Shown: positions 42,090-51,095 of the stretch, in pieces
Layout: each line of letters opens with the position of its first letter
Position numbering within the stretch: the stretch's first letter is position 1
Origin: JAAYZB01 sp035379945
GTDB taxonomy: Bacteria; Bacillota_I; Bacilli_A; Izemoplasmatales; Hujiaoplasmataceae
Length of the DNA stretch: 64,000 nt
Assembly (NCBI GenBank): GCA_035379945.1
Contig: DAOSWG010000005.1
Location: forward strand, 11,326 to 75,325
Reading direction: 5' to 3'
Translations under genes and position numbers: made by a program
Notes under the pieces: generated by a model
What the model was told of the DNA's origin: nothing
Seen by the model: only the letters and a program-made list of their open reading frames with translations
Database searches by the model: none

Positions 42090-45000
42090 ATGATGAAAAA
42101 AGGAAAGACCACAGCTAAAGAAAACATTGTCAAAACCAAGCAGAAAATCGAAGGATTTTTCAACAACCTAACCGAGAAAATAAAAGCGCAATTATACGAC
42201 GTCTTCTCATCGAAGAAAAAGACTTTTGCTTTTCTGGCTCTGGTTATTTTTACGGTTTTGTTTGCGATACAGATGCTTATCATTTTCGTGCGCAACAGTT
42301 TCTATTGCAATTTTTCGGACGACATATTGCAGTATTATACGATAATGGTCGATTTTGTGGCCCAGATAAAAGCCGGAACGATATCGTTTTTCAATCTGAA
42401 CAATTATTTGGGGGCTTCGTATTATTCCGACGTTTATTACATCCCGCTTGATATTTTCACCACAATAACTTTTATTCTCAGTTATCTGATGCCCACTCAG
42501 CTTGCCTATTCGGTAACCGAATTGATAAAGATATGGGCGGGAGTCATGGTTTTTGCTTATTACCTGAATCTTAAAGGGATGAAGAATAAGACAATATTCT
42601 GGATGGGTCTTGTCTATTTTGTCAGCGGAGGAACCGTCAGTTTCATGGCGTTCCCGGCATTTCTATCCTTAACGTTTTATCTGCCGTTGGCGCTCATAGT
42701 CATCCACTGGTCGTTTAAAGGAAAAAAATGGATTGTTCCGTTATTCGCTTTCGTGCTGGTTTTTTATAATTTCTATCTTGCATACATGGCTTTGATTTTC
42801 ACAGGCTTGATGTTTATCATGGAGTATGTCAGGCGCGAGGATTTCCGGTTTGGGAAGTTTCTTTGTGACGGGGCGATTTTTCTCGGATTGCTTTTGTTGG
42901 GGGTCGGAATGAGCCTAATCATTCTGTATCCTTCCATTTTGTATGTGTTACAGGACACCTACAGGCAAACAGGGACATTCAATTACTGGGGCATTCAGAT
43001 CGGAAGCTACGAACTGAAATTGTTTGAACCGGAAATATATATCCGTTTTCTGGCAAAAATGTTTGCCGAACAGTACCCGACGGGATTTTATGGTTTTTCT
43101 CAGGACTATACAAAAGAACACATATCTCTGTATATCACAATGACCGGCCTATTAATGATGAGTGGCATATTCTTTTTGAAAGACCGGTCAAGCAAGGTAT
43201 ATAAAGCGACTATCCTTATCGGCGTGCTGATGGCGATTTTTCCGTTCTTCTCTTATTTATTTTCCGGAACGACGGATCAGCCCTATACAAGATGGATCAA
43301 TTGTTACCCGCTAGTTATGACAATCATTCTCGCACATGTGTTCGACAAAACTGGATTTGAAAAACTGAATATGAAACAACTGACAATCCCGGCCGTCTTG
43401 CTTATGGGTTTGGATATCTATTTGGTGTATTACTACATCCACAAACTCGATCTACTCAGGGATTTCAAGTTTGCGGATGTTCTCACGCTTGATTGGGCGA
43501 TGATGATTGTCAGCGCTGTCGTGATTCTGCTGTTCCTAATATTTGGCTGGATGAAGAAACCCGGATGGTTAAAATGCTTGTTTGTTGCGGAATGCTGTGT
43601 CGCGCTGGCAAACATTTACGGGAACGCTTTTTTCATAGGAAACAAGAACGACACGTTCGAAGAGATGTATTCGATCAATGATGTTTTGAAAGAACAACTT
43701 GCCGAGGACGGGGAATCGTTTTATCGGGTTTATGTGGAAATGCAGGCTTTCAATGTCGAAGACACTAATTTCAACCGGATGACTGTTTATCCGACCAATA
43801 CAGAAATATTCCATTCCTGGACGGACTATGAATCAGATACGCTAGCAACTTTACTTTTTAATCTGAGTACGAATGCGGAAGAGCACCAAAGTAAATCCAA
43901 ATTGAATACCATGGCGCTTTTCTTAAATCAGTTCCTTGGATATAAATACGTGCTTACAAGTACCGAACATGCGTATTATCTTGACAGTGATTACTTTGAA
44001 TTGATATATTCAGATTCTGAGTATGTATTGTTCCGGATTGTGAATGCGGAAAATTTCCAAGTATACGAATCCTATGCTTCCTATTCGGAATATGAAGGCT
44101 TTTGTGATTTCAACAACAACCTGGAAGCGCAGAAGATTTTTTTGATGGCCGCATTGATCGATACCGAAAGATACGAGGACATGACTTTCAATCTGGAAGA
44201 AATAATGTTAGATGACCGTTCCAGTGAAAATACGATATATCCCTCCAAGACCATTACTTCGTACGAGCTTGTGGCTTTTGAAGGATCCGGCGACGATTAC
44301 AACCCTTCCGGTTTGTTTTTCCGGTTTGACGGCAGCCAGCTGAATATCGGGTTTGATGCGGGGGCGCTTTATATCAATGTTAACAGCGGGATTTATTCCG
44401 GAGACGTGTATATGGAATTTGCCGACGGCTCAATGTATAAAAGCCAATTTCCGGCTTCCGATTATTACGACGTAAAGTGTGAATTCGGATCGGAACCCGT
44501 TGCTATTTATTTTGAGACAAACGGACTTAATACCCGTTTGTCGATAACGTACAGGATGGAAATGGCCAGGGACAGCAGCGCCTATTTAGTTTTCGATCTG
44601 TCGGGTATCGAATACACAGACGGGGCCGGCATGTTGTATCTTAGAATGAGTCAAAAACTGGGGACTGTAATTTTCGTGGATGCCGAAGGCAACGAAACCT
44701 ACGGATTCAAAGACTATTATTATTTTGATTCTGCCCCGGTTCGGGTATATATATTCAAAACCGGCAACATGTACTCCAACGTAAACAATTTTTTCCAGTT
44801 TTCCTTGCATTATGTTTATGATGGAGATTATCTGGAAGAATATGAAAATCTGACCAATGGCAATAAGCTCTACGCCAACGGTTCGCTTGAGATCACAAAC
44901 GGCACGATTTCTTTGTCCTATCTTCGCACTAGTGAAACGACTTACGATCAAATCGTGGTGATACCCGTGACTTATTCGGAAGAATGGACAGTGACTTCCG

Positions 45001-45233
45001 AACAACAATATGAAACAATAAGCGCATCCGGAGGAATGCTGGGAATCATAGTGCCTGCAGGCATCGAAGATGTGTCGATAGAACTGAGGTTCATTCCCAA
45101 AGGACTGAAAGAAGGAGCGCTGGGCAGTTTGGCGTTTATTGCCGTTTATCTCGGAATTTTCCTTCCGGGATGGATAAGCGAAAAGAAAAAAAGAAATAAA
45201 GAACAGATATCCAAGGAGATGAATGAATCGTGA
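42090..45233 (+). CDS. YfhO-family polytopic membrane protein
   Basis: A 1047 aa protein. After a basic cytoplasmic N-terminus come about 12 membrane segments up to residue about 490, then a large extracytoplasmic region (about 500-1010, rich in Tyr, Asp and Asn) and a final helix near 1015-1035 with a basic end. The NFSDDILQYYTIMVDF loop matches the family's acidic first loop. YfhO proteins work as the outer-face sugar transferases in CsbB/YfhO systems that decorate lipoteichoic acid. Followed immediately by CsbB- and GtrA-like genes. The ATG at 42093 is an equally good start. Confidence 0.82.
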   Translation: MMKKGKTTAKENIVKTKQKIEGFFNNLTEKIKAQLYDVFSSKKKTFAFLALVIFTVLFAIQMLIIFVRNSFYCNFSDDILQYYTIMVDFVAQIKAGTISFFNLNNYLGASYYSDVYYIPLDIFTTITFILSYLMPTQLAYSVTELIKIWAGVMVFAYYLNLKGMKNKTIFWMGLVYFVSGGTVSFMAFPAFLSLTFYLPLALIVIHWSFKGKKWIVPLFAFVLVFYNFYLAYMALIFTGLMFIMEYVRREDFRFGKFLCDGAIFLGLLLLGVGMSLIILYPSILYVLQDTYRQTGTFNYWGIQIGSYELKLFEPEIYIRFLAKMFAEQYPTGFYGFSQDYTKEHISLYITMTGLLMMSGIFFLKDRSSKVYKATILIGVLMAIFPFFSYLFSGTTDQPYTRWINCYPLVMTIILAHVFDKTGFEKLNMKQLTIPAVLLMGLDIYLVYYYIHKLDLLRDFKFADVLTLDWAMMIVSAVVILLFLIFGWMKKPGWLKCLFVAECCVALANIYGNAFFIGNKNDTFEEMYSINDVLKEQLAEDGESFYRVYVEMQAFNVEDTNFNRMTVYPTNTEIFHSWTDYESDTLATLLFNLSTNAEEHQSKSKLNTMALFLNQFLGYKYVLTSTEHAYYLDSDYFELIYSDSEYVLFRIVNAENFQVYESYASYSEYEGFCDFNNNLEAQKIFLMAALIDTERYEDMTFNLEEIMLDDRSSENTIYPSKTITSYELVAFEGSGDDYNPSGLFFRFDGSQLNIGFDAGALYINVNSGIYSGDVYMEFADGSMYKSQFPASDYYDVKCEFGSEPVAIYFETNGLNTRLSITYRMEMARDSSAYLVFDLSGIEYTDGAGMLYLRMSQKLGTVIFVDAEGNETYGFKDYYYFDSAPVRVYIFKTGNMYSNVNNFFQFSLHYVYDGDYLEEYENLTNGNKLYANGSLEITNGTISLSYLRTSETTYDQIVVIPVTYSEEWTVTSEQQYETISASGGMLGIIVPAGIEDVSIELRFIPKGLKEGALGSLAFIAVYLGIFLPGWISEKKKRNKEQISKEMNES

Positions 45234-46144
45234 AAAAGATCAATATCATCGTGCCGGCATTCAACGAAGAAAAGAATGTTAGACCGTTTTATGATGAGAT
45301 TACAGGATTTCTCGAGCGTCCGGGATACGAGTTTCATATCATGTATATAAATGATGGATCGAAGGACAATACCCTGAATGAAATCAAGAAACTGGCGTCT
45401 ACCGACCAAAGGGTGAGATATATCAGTTTCTCCCGTAATTTCGGCAAGGAAGCGGCCATGCACGCCGGATTGGAACATTCAAGAGAAGCCGATGCCGTAA
45501 TCATCATTGATTGCGATTTACAGCAACCACCAGCCTTGATACCGGAAATGCTTGAATATTACGAAGAAGGGTATGAGATTGTCTATACCAAAGGTAAAAC
45601 AAGAAAAGGCGAACCGAAACTGAGGACATTTTTTGCCAATTGTTTTTACCGTATTTATAACCGGCACACGGAAATGCCGCTTGACAACGGTGCCAAGGAT
45701 TATCAGCTTTTGGATTGCAAGGTGGTCGAAGCTTTTTTGGCGATCAAAGACCGGTACCGTTTTGTAAAAGGAATTTTTTCCTGGGTCGGATATAAACGCA
45801 AATGTTTGGAATATGAATTCATTCCCAGAAAATACGGCAAAAGCACATGGAGTTTCAAAAAGTTGTTTCGCTATGCGTTTGACGGCATGAACCAATTCTC
45901 GACATTGATGATGGTTGTGCCGGCGTTTGTATGGTTCCTTTCAGTAGCCATTCTCATAGCGACCGCGCTTTTGTTCGGATTCGGATTGTTTACGTTAGCG
46001 GAATTCGTCATCGGGCTTTTCGTTTTCATTGCCGTCTTCGCTTTGGGATTTGTGGCATACGGGATCATTTACTTACTTTATCAGATCAGAAGGCAAGTGT
46101 TGGAACGCCCGATTTATCTGATCGAGGAAACATCGGAGGAATGA
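45230..46144 (+). CDS. Family 2 glycosyltransferase, CsbB/GtrB-like
   Basis: A 304 aa enzyme. The cytoplasmic catalytic domain has IIVPAFNEEKNV, MYINDGSKDNT, RNFGKEAAMHAGL, the DxD-like IDCDLQQPPALIPEM and GYKRKCLEYEFIPRKYGKSTWSFKKL; two membrane helices end the protein (about 228-250 and 258-285). Such enzymes load a sugar onto undecaprenyl phosphate. The start is GTG with AAGGAGATG, overlapping the YfhO-like stop by four bases. The sugar cannot be predicted. Confidence 0.9.
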   Translation: MKKINIIVPAFNEEKNVRPFYDEITGFLERPGYEFHIMYINDGSKDNTLNEIKKLASTDQRVRYISFSRNFGKEAAMHAGLEHSREADAVIIIDCDLQQPPALIPEMLEYYEEGYEIVYTKGKTRKGEPKLRTFFANCFYRIYNRHTEMPLDNGAKDYQLLDCKVVEAFLAIKDRYRFVKGIFSWVGYKRKCLEYEFIPRKYGKSTWSFKKLFRYAFDGMNQFSTLMMVVPAFVWFLSVAILIATALLFGFGLFTLAEFVIGLFVFIAVFALGFVAYGIIYLLYQIRRQVLERPIYLIEETSEE

Positions 46145-46148
46145 AGGT

Positions 46149-46631
46149 TTGAAAAAACTATGGTTGTTTGTCAGAAAGAATTTTCTGACTAAGAAATTTC
46201 TGATATTTTGTTTGGTCGGCGTAATAAATACCGCGATTCATATGTCAGTTTATTATGCTTTTTACAACAAAGTTCTGATCCCTGTGTTATCCACGGGCTG
46301 GTCGTCTTTCATCTCGAACACGATAGCGTTCGTTTCGGCATCGATATTTTCTTATTTCGCGAATGCATTCTTCACATTCAAACCGAAGAACAAGACAGCA
46401 ATGCAATTCACAGCTGTCATGACGGTTTTTCTTGCCAGATTGCTGATAAGCGACCTGTTGACAACGGGATTTGATTTCATTATCCAGGACTGGATCGGAC
46501 TGAGTTATGATCAAAACAGTCTTTACAGCATCATAGCCCCGTTCCTGGCTTCGGCGCTTCTGATACCGATCGCTTATTTCGCTCTGGATTACGTCTTTCA
46601 CAAGACCGATCGAAAAAAAACCACAAATTAA
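46149..46631 (+). CDS. GtrA-family membrane protein (lipid-linked sugar flippase)
   Basis: A 160 aa protein with four membrane helices: FLIFCLVGVINTAIHMSVYY, FISNTIAFVSASIFSYFANAFFTF, a third near 80-100, and SALLIPIAYFALDYVF. It fits the GtrA/GtcA family, thought to flip undecaprenyl-phosphate sugars. Start is TTG. With the CsbB- and YfhO-like genes it makes a complete load-flip-transfer set. Confidence 0.88.
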   Translation: MKKLWLFVRKNFLTKKFLIFCLVGVINTAIHMSVYYAFYNKVLIPVLSTGWSSFISNTIAFVSASIFSYFANAFFTFKPKNKTAMQFTAVMTVFLARLLISDLLTTGFDFIIQDWIGLSYDQNSLYSIIAPFLASALLIPIAYFALDYVFHKTDRKKTTN

Positions 46632-46707
46632 CACGACGGGGCTTTATAATGGCCTTGATTTGAGATAAAATAATATATGCGAATAACGATCGAGAGGGGG
46701 ACGGCAA

Positions 46708-47451
46708 GTGGATCTGTTTATTTTGGGAACGATTGTTACGTATCTATATGCCGCATTGTTGCTACTGTTGAGAACGAAGGTGGCGCATAAGACGGTCCGT
46801 CCGGCCAAGATTTTTCTGGTTTTGTTGCTTGTCTTGGATATTTTTCTTCTTGTCAAAGGGAACCAGTCCGGAACGGAACTTTTCGTCGGCATCTTCACAA
46901 TGATTCCGATTCCTTACATGATTGTCATGGTTTATATCAATGAATTACGTTCGACAATCAAAAAGATCGGAATGCTGCATAAAAAAAGCCGTAACCCGAT
47001 CATCAACAACGAATTGGCAGAAAAACTTATGGACACCGTCGACTTTTTGTCGAACCGTAAGGTTGGAGCGCTCATAACGATCGAAAGAAGCATTGACTTG
47101 TCCGCATTCATAAGCAAAGCCCTGATGATCAACGCTCCGGTTTCTTCTGAATTGCTGGCATCTATTTTTGTGACTACGACTCCGCTACATGACGGAGCGG
47201 TGATCATCCGCGACAATCAGATTCTTTGCGCAAAAGCATATTATCCTTCGACCGAAAGAACCGACCTGCCGTTGCATTTCGGAACCAGGCACCGGGCCGC
47301 GATCGGTATAAGCGAGCAAAGCGATGCTCTCACTATTGTGGTGTCGGAGGAAACAGGACACGTGAGCGTCGCAATAAACCGTCAACTCGACTATAATGTC
47401 AGTCGGGAAACGCTTAGTCTCTATTTTGAAAAATACTTGAAAATCAATTGA
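46708..47451 (+). CDS. cdaA: Membrane diadenylate cyclase CdaA
   Basis: Makes c-di-AMP, which controls potassium, osmolytes and cell wall in Firmicutes. It is 247 aa, with three N-terminal helices (to about residue 75) then the DAC domain, containing the catalytic LHDGAVIIRD and the GTRHRAAIGISEQSDAL motifs. The start is GTG with GAGAGGGGG upstream. The usual cdaR and glmM partners do not follow; the next gene is an unrelated oxidoreductase-like protein. Confidence 0.93.
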   Translation: MDLFILGTIVTYLYAALLLLLRTKVAHKTVRPAKIFLVLLLVLDIFLLVKGNQSGTELFVGIFTMIPIPYMIVMVYINELRSTIKKIGMLHKKSRNPIINNELAEKLMDTVDFLSNRKVGALITIERSIDLSAFISKALMINAPVSSELLASIFVTTTPLHDGAVIIRDNQILCAKAYYPSTERTDLPLHFGTRHRAAIGISEQSDALTIVVSEETGHVSVAINRQLDYNVSRETLSLYFEKYLKIN

Positions 47452-47475
47452 AAGTGCTTCGGCACTTTTCTTTTT
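47451..47475 (+). terminator. Terminator after cdaA with UUCG loop
   Basis: AAAGTGC pairs with GCACTTT around TTCG, then TCTTTTT. Confidence 0.92.
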
Positions 47476-47480
47476 ACACG

Positions 47481-47509
47481 TGGAATTTTAACATCCTATA
47501 TGATATAAT
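47481..47509 (+). promoter_or_regulatory. Promoter for the three-module protein
   Basis: TGGAAT at 47481-47486 and TATAAT at 47504-47509, 17-base spacer; the -10 is part of TATGATATAAT. Confidence 0.68.
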
Positions 47510-47542
47510 TTGAGAAGACGGAAAATCCGGGAGGTGACGCTC

Positions 47543-49894
47543 GTGGAACAGTATGACGTACTGGTAATCGGTTCTGACATCGAATCATTGGTCAGCGCGC
47601 TTTTCCTTGCGCGCAAAATGCGAAGCGTTTCCGTCATCATCGATGGAAAGGAAAACCCGGATGGCGACAGCGAAGTCGAGATCACGGATCCGGAAAACAA
47701 CAAATATCGTTTTGCCTACGATTCCGGGGCATTTGTTTCTGGATTGAACCAAAATGGATTGTTGGAAAAATATTTACACGCGATCGGCATTGATACTGAT
47801 TTGACCGGGGAAGTATCTGAATACGATATGGTGGAAACAACCGAAGGCGAGTTTCGAAAAAGAATCAATATTTTCGAACGCTTTCTGGTTTATCTCGTGC
47901 GTTATTATCCGAAACAAAGAGATGAAATTCATCGGTTTTTCCGAGATCTCGAAAAACATTACGAAAACTATGTCATGCAACAGGAATACATGCTTAAGAA
48001 TACCGATTATACTTTGACATCCCTGATGATCGAATGGGGCGATTACAGCCTCTCCGCTTTGCTCGGAAAATATTTTTCCGATCCGCTCATCACAAACGAG
48101 TTCATGATGAATTGTCAGTTGAATGGACTAAATTCCGACGATGTCAGCAGCTACAATTTTTTTTCTGGTTATTTTCTCGGTCTTAAAGAAGGCTTTTATT
48201 ATTTGCCGGTCTCGGTGGATGGAATCAAGAAACTGTTGATGGAGAAGCTTAAAATCATCAATCCGAAAATTATCCAACACAGGCGGATCAAGGAATATGT
48301 CGGAGATGTAACCGGCCGGATAACACATGTCATAGATTCCACAAACAAGGAAATAGCCGCGAAACATATCATTGTCGGATCCAAGCCGGATCGATTTTAT
48401 AAGAAGTATTTTCCCGATTTGACGGAACATCTCGAACTCATCGACAAGTTTCATCCGGGACTTGAATCCCCAACCCGGATAAGAACGGTTTATCTTGCTT
48501 TGAATCAAAAGCCGCACAACATCGGCATAACAGAAATGAATTACTGCTTTTCCTGTGCCGGGCTGGCAAAACCATATATTACCAGGCTGTTCAATTACAG
48601 TCTGTATGAACCGACATCTACGGGGGCCAAGAAAGGTGCTCTGTGTGTCGATTACGTTTATGATGAAAATACCGAAATCGGCGAACAAGAAATATTGGCG
48701 CAGATCTACAGCAAATTCCCGAAATTGAAAAAAACCATAGTCGGGATCAAACAAGGAAACCCGCGCGAACTATCCGCCATGGTCAGTCTGGACGAGGTCA
48801 GAAGAGGGCTAACGATAAACGAGGAGATAGCGATCGAAGCATCCGAACACCTGATGTTTTTCGACAATCTCCATTTGACGGGCAGCTGGGTTCGTCCAGA
48901 AGCCGGACTGTTCGGACGGTTCCATACCGGCGTTGTTTTGGGAGACAAAATCGAAGAAAGTCTGTATTACGGAGAAAACGACGATTCTTTCTATTATCTC
49001 ACCAACGACGAAATCATGGTCATGCTCAAACACAACTATGGACGCAAGACTCTCGGCAAATTGGAAAACCATATCAATTTCCAAATCGGAAAGAGCAGTT
49101 ATTATGTCCGCATCAAGGATAAAAACCTGACTATTCACAGAGGGGAATATCCCCATCCGGATTTGACAATATATACAACAAACGATAAGTTGTCTAATTT
49201 ACTACTGAAAAAAGTCTGTTTTGAAAACGTCATGGAATCCGGCGGTCTGAAGTACACGGGATCATCCGAACTTCTCTATAAGGTTGTCGATGCGTTCGAG
49301 CTGGACGATTGTAAGAAAACAGAAGTCAAATTCCAGCCCAAACTGCCAGTGAAAAACGCTGGAGCAAAATTGATGTTCGTATATCTGCTGGCATTTTCCG
49401 CACTTGCTTTTCTATGTAATTTCATCGATATGATCTGGCTTGTGCCGTTCGCTCTCGGAATATCGCTAGCCATGGGATATTTGAAATGGCGGTTTTTCCG
49501 TAGAATATCCTGGTTTGAATTTTCATGGGCCGGAATTTACTTGGCGATGTTGTTTATGGCGATATTCTGGCAACCGTTCAATGTTTTGCATAACGACGAC
49601 ATGTTGCTGGGGCTGATGGGGGGAATGTTCTTCATATCCTGGATAATCAACCAGCCGATTGTCCACGATTTCCGTAAATATGATTACCGGGCAGACTATG
49701 CGGAAACAAAATTCTTCAAAACCGTCAACAACGGGATGACATTTGTCTGGGCATTGATTTTCCTGTTGATTCTTGGGGGCGTCCATGTTTCCGGCGATCG
49801 TTACGTCTCAGCTTGGTACAATCTGGTATTCCTGGGGATTTTTCTAACTTATTATTATCCGATCATCTATGTCAGCACCAACATCAAGAAATAA
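47543..49894 (+). CDS. Three-module protein: CrtI-like oxidoreductase, SCP2-like domain, membrane domain
   Basis: 783 aa, not recognised as a named gene. Residues 1 to about 470 look like the amine oxidase/phytoene desaturase fold, with YDVLVIGSDIESLVSALFLARK at the FAD-binding start and GSWVRPEAGLFGRFHTGVVLG near the end; the glycines of the usual GxGxxG are largely replaced. About 485-585 resembles an SCP2 lipid-binding domain (GKLENHINFQIG, YVRIKDKNLTIHRGEYPHPD, GGLKYTGSSELLYKVVDAF). About 605-783 holds roughly six membrane helices. GGAGGTGA precedes the GTG at 47543. A role with lipids or isoprenoids is only inference. Confidence 0.62.
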   Translation: MEQYDVLVIGSDIESLVSALFLARKMRSVSVIIDGKENPDGDSEVEITDPENNKYRFAYDSGAFVSGLNQNGLLEKYLHAIGIDTDLTGEVSEYDMVETTEGEFRKRINIFERFLVYLVRYYPKQRDEIHRFFRDLEKHYENYVMQQEYMLKNTDYTLTSLMIEWGDYSLSALLGKYFSDPLITNEFMMNCQLNGLNSDDVSSYNFFSGYFLGLKEGFYYLPVSVDGIKKLLMEKLKIINPKIIQHRRIKEYVGDVTGRITHVIDSTNKEIAAKHIIVGSKPDRFYKKYFPDLTEHLELIDKFHPGLESPTRIRTVYLALNQKPHNIGITEMNYCFSCAGLAKPYITRLFNYSLYEPTSTGAKKGALCVDYVYDENTEIGEQEILAQIYSKFPKLKKTIVGIKQGNPRELSAMVSLDEVRRGLTINEEIAIEASEHLMFFDNLHLTGSWVRPEAGLFGRFHTGVVLGDKIEESLYYGENDDSFYYLTNDEIMVMLKHNYGRKTLGKLENHINFQIGKSSYYVRIKDKNLTIHRGEYPHPDLTIYTTNDKLSNLLLKKVCFENVMESGGLKYTGSSELLYKVVDAFELDDCKKTEVKFQPKLPVKNAGAKLMFVYLLAFSALAFLCNFIDMIWLVPFALGISLAMGYLKWRFFRRISWFEFSWAGIYLAMLFMAIFWQPFNVLHNDDMLLGLMGGMFFISWIINQPIVHDFRKYDYRADYAETKFFKTVNNGMTFVWALIFLLILGGVHVSGDRYVSAWYNLVFLGIFLTYYYPIIYVSTNIKK

Positions 49895-49918
49895 ATTCAT
49901 GAGAAAGAGGCACTGATC

Positions 49919-51091
49919 ATGGCCTATTTGTTCATTTACATATCCCTTGGCGCGATGTTTCTTTTGATGGTTACGAGCGCCTTGGCCTATCACAAATTTA
50001 GCGTGTGGAAAACCATTCTCTTCTTTATTTCCGGAGGGGCTTTTATCATCATGCGCTTCTTTCCGGAGCTTGTACCGTTTGTTTCCTTTGATGTCATAAA
50101 ACCATATTACGAATACACACTTTACCTGATGGTGGCAATTTATGCGTTTACATTCAAACGAAAGATCAGGATAACCAAGAATTTGACCGACTATGATTAT
50201 TTCGAACTCGAAAAGGAACTCGATGAAATCAAAACGACTTCCGATTTGTTGCGTCTCAGGTATATTTCCACGATCGGCCTTATCAGCGAAGGTTTGATTT
50301 TCTATGATGACGATCTGACCGGTCTTTTCATCACCGATCAACTATCGCTACTGATCGGGAAAGGAAAAAACGATCTGGCAATGGAAGAATATGCCGATAT
50401 CGTTCACAAAGACGACCGGGCCGCTTATCTGTCGACCATAAAAAAAGTCAGCAAGAAAAACCCGACTTATGATATGAAGTATCGGATCGTCCGAGAAAAC
50501 GTTTCGATTTGGATCGAAGAAAAAGGAAAAGCGTTCGAGTTTGACCGGAAGACCCAAATCATTTCCACTGTGAAACCGATCGATATCAAACTGTTTCCGG
50601 ATACGTCAATCCACGAAATCGACAGCCTTCCTTCGGAACAAAACCTGATCCAATATCTGACTCAGGCGATGAAGGAAACCGATCCATTCTATCTCATAAT
50701 GATCCAACTCACCAACATTCCCGATATCAACAACCGGTTTGGACGTGATGTTGGCAATCTGATGATTGCGGAATACATCAAAAAAATGCGATTCAATTTT
50801 GCTAAAGATGTTAACAGCATATTCCGGATAACCGGAATCCAGTTTGCCATAATCATCAAGGATCAGAAAAAATACGAAGTACTTCACCGCGCGCTTCAAA
50901 GCGGCGGCGATCTTGTCAACCTGACACTATCCATCGGCGGTATCCAACAAGTTGTATATCCCAATCTGGGAATCATAAAAAGAGAACCTTGGGATACATA
51001 CACAATCAACGAATTGACGGGAATTGCCAACAAGTCTTTGGCGGAAGCCATTCACAACCCCAAGAAGAACTATTCCGTCTTCGGAGAGTGA
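49919..51091 (+). CDS. Membrane PAS protein with degenerate GGDEF domain
   Basis: A 390 aa protein: three N-terminal membrane helices (about 3-22, 32-52 and 64-80), a short linker, a PAS-like domain (about 115-215; IVHKDDRAAYLSTI, YDMKYRIVRENVSIWIEEKG) and a GGDEF-like fold (about 240-390; DINNRFGRDVGNLMIAEYI). The active-site GG(D/E)EF reads TGIQF, so cyclase activity is unlikely. The layout recalls the front half of GdpP without its DHH phosphodiesterase. It follows the three-module gene by 24 bases and is probably co-transcribed. Confidence 0.68.
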   Translation: MAYLFIYISLGAMFLLMVTSALAYHKFSVWKTILFFISGGAFIIMRFFPELVPFVSFDVIKPYYEYTLYLMVAIYAFTFKRKIRITKNLTDYDYFELEKELDEIKTTSDLLRLRYISTIGLISEGLIFYDDDLTGLFITDQLSLLIGKGKNDLAMEEYADIVHKDDRAAYLSTIKKVSKKNPTYDMKYRIVRENVSIWIEEKGKAFEFDRKTQIISTVKPIDIKLFPDTSIHEIDSLPSEQNLIQYLTQAMKETDPFYLIMIQLTNIPDINNRFGRDVGNLMIAEYIKKMRFNFAKDVNSIFRITGIQFAIIIKDQKKYEVLHRALQSGGDLVNLTLSIGGIQQVVYPNLGIIKREPWDTYTINELTGIANKSLAEAIHNPKKNYSVFGE

Positions 51092-51095
51092 TTTT

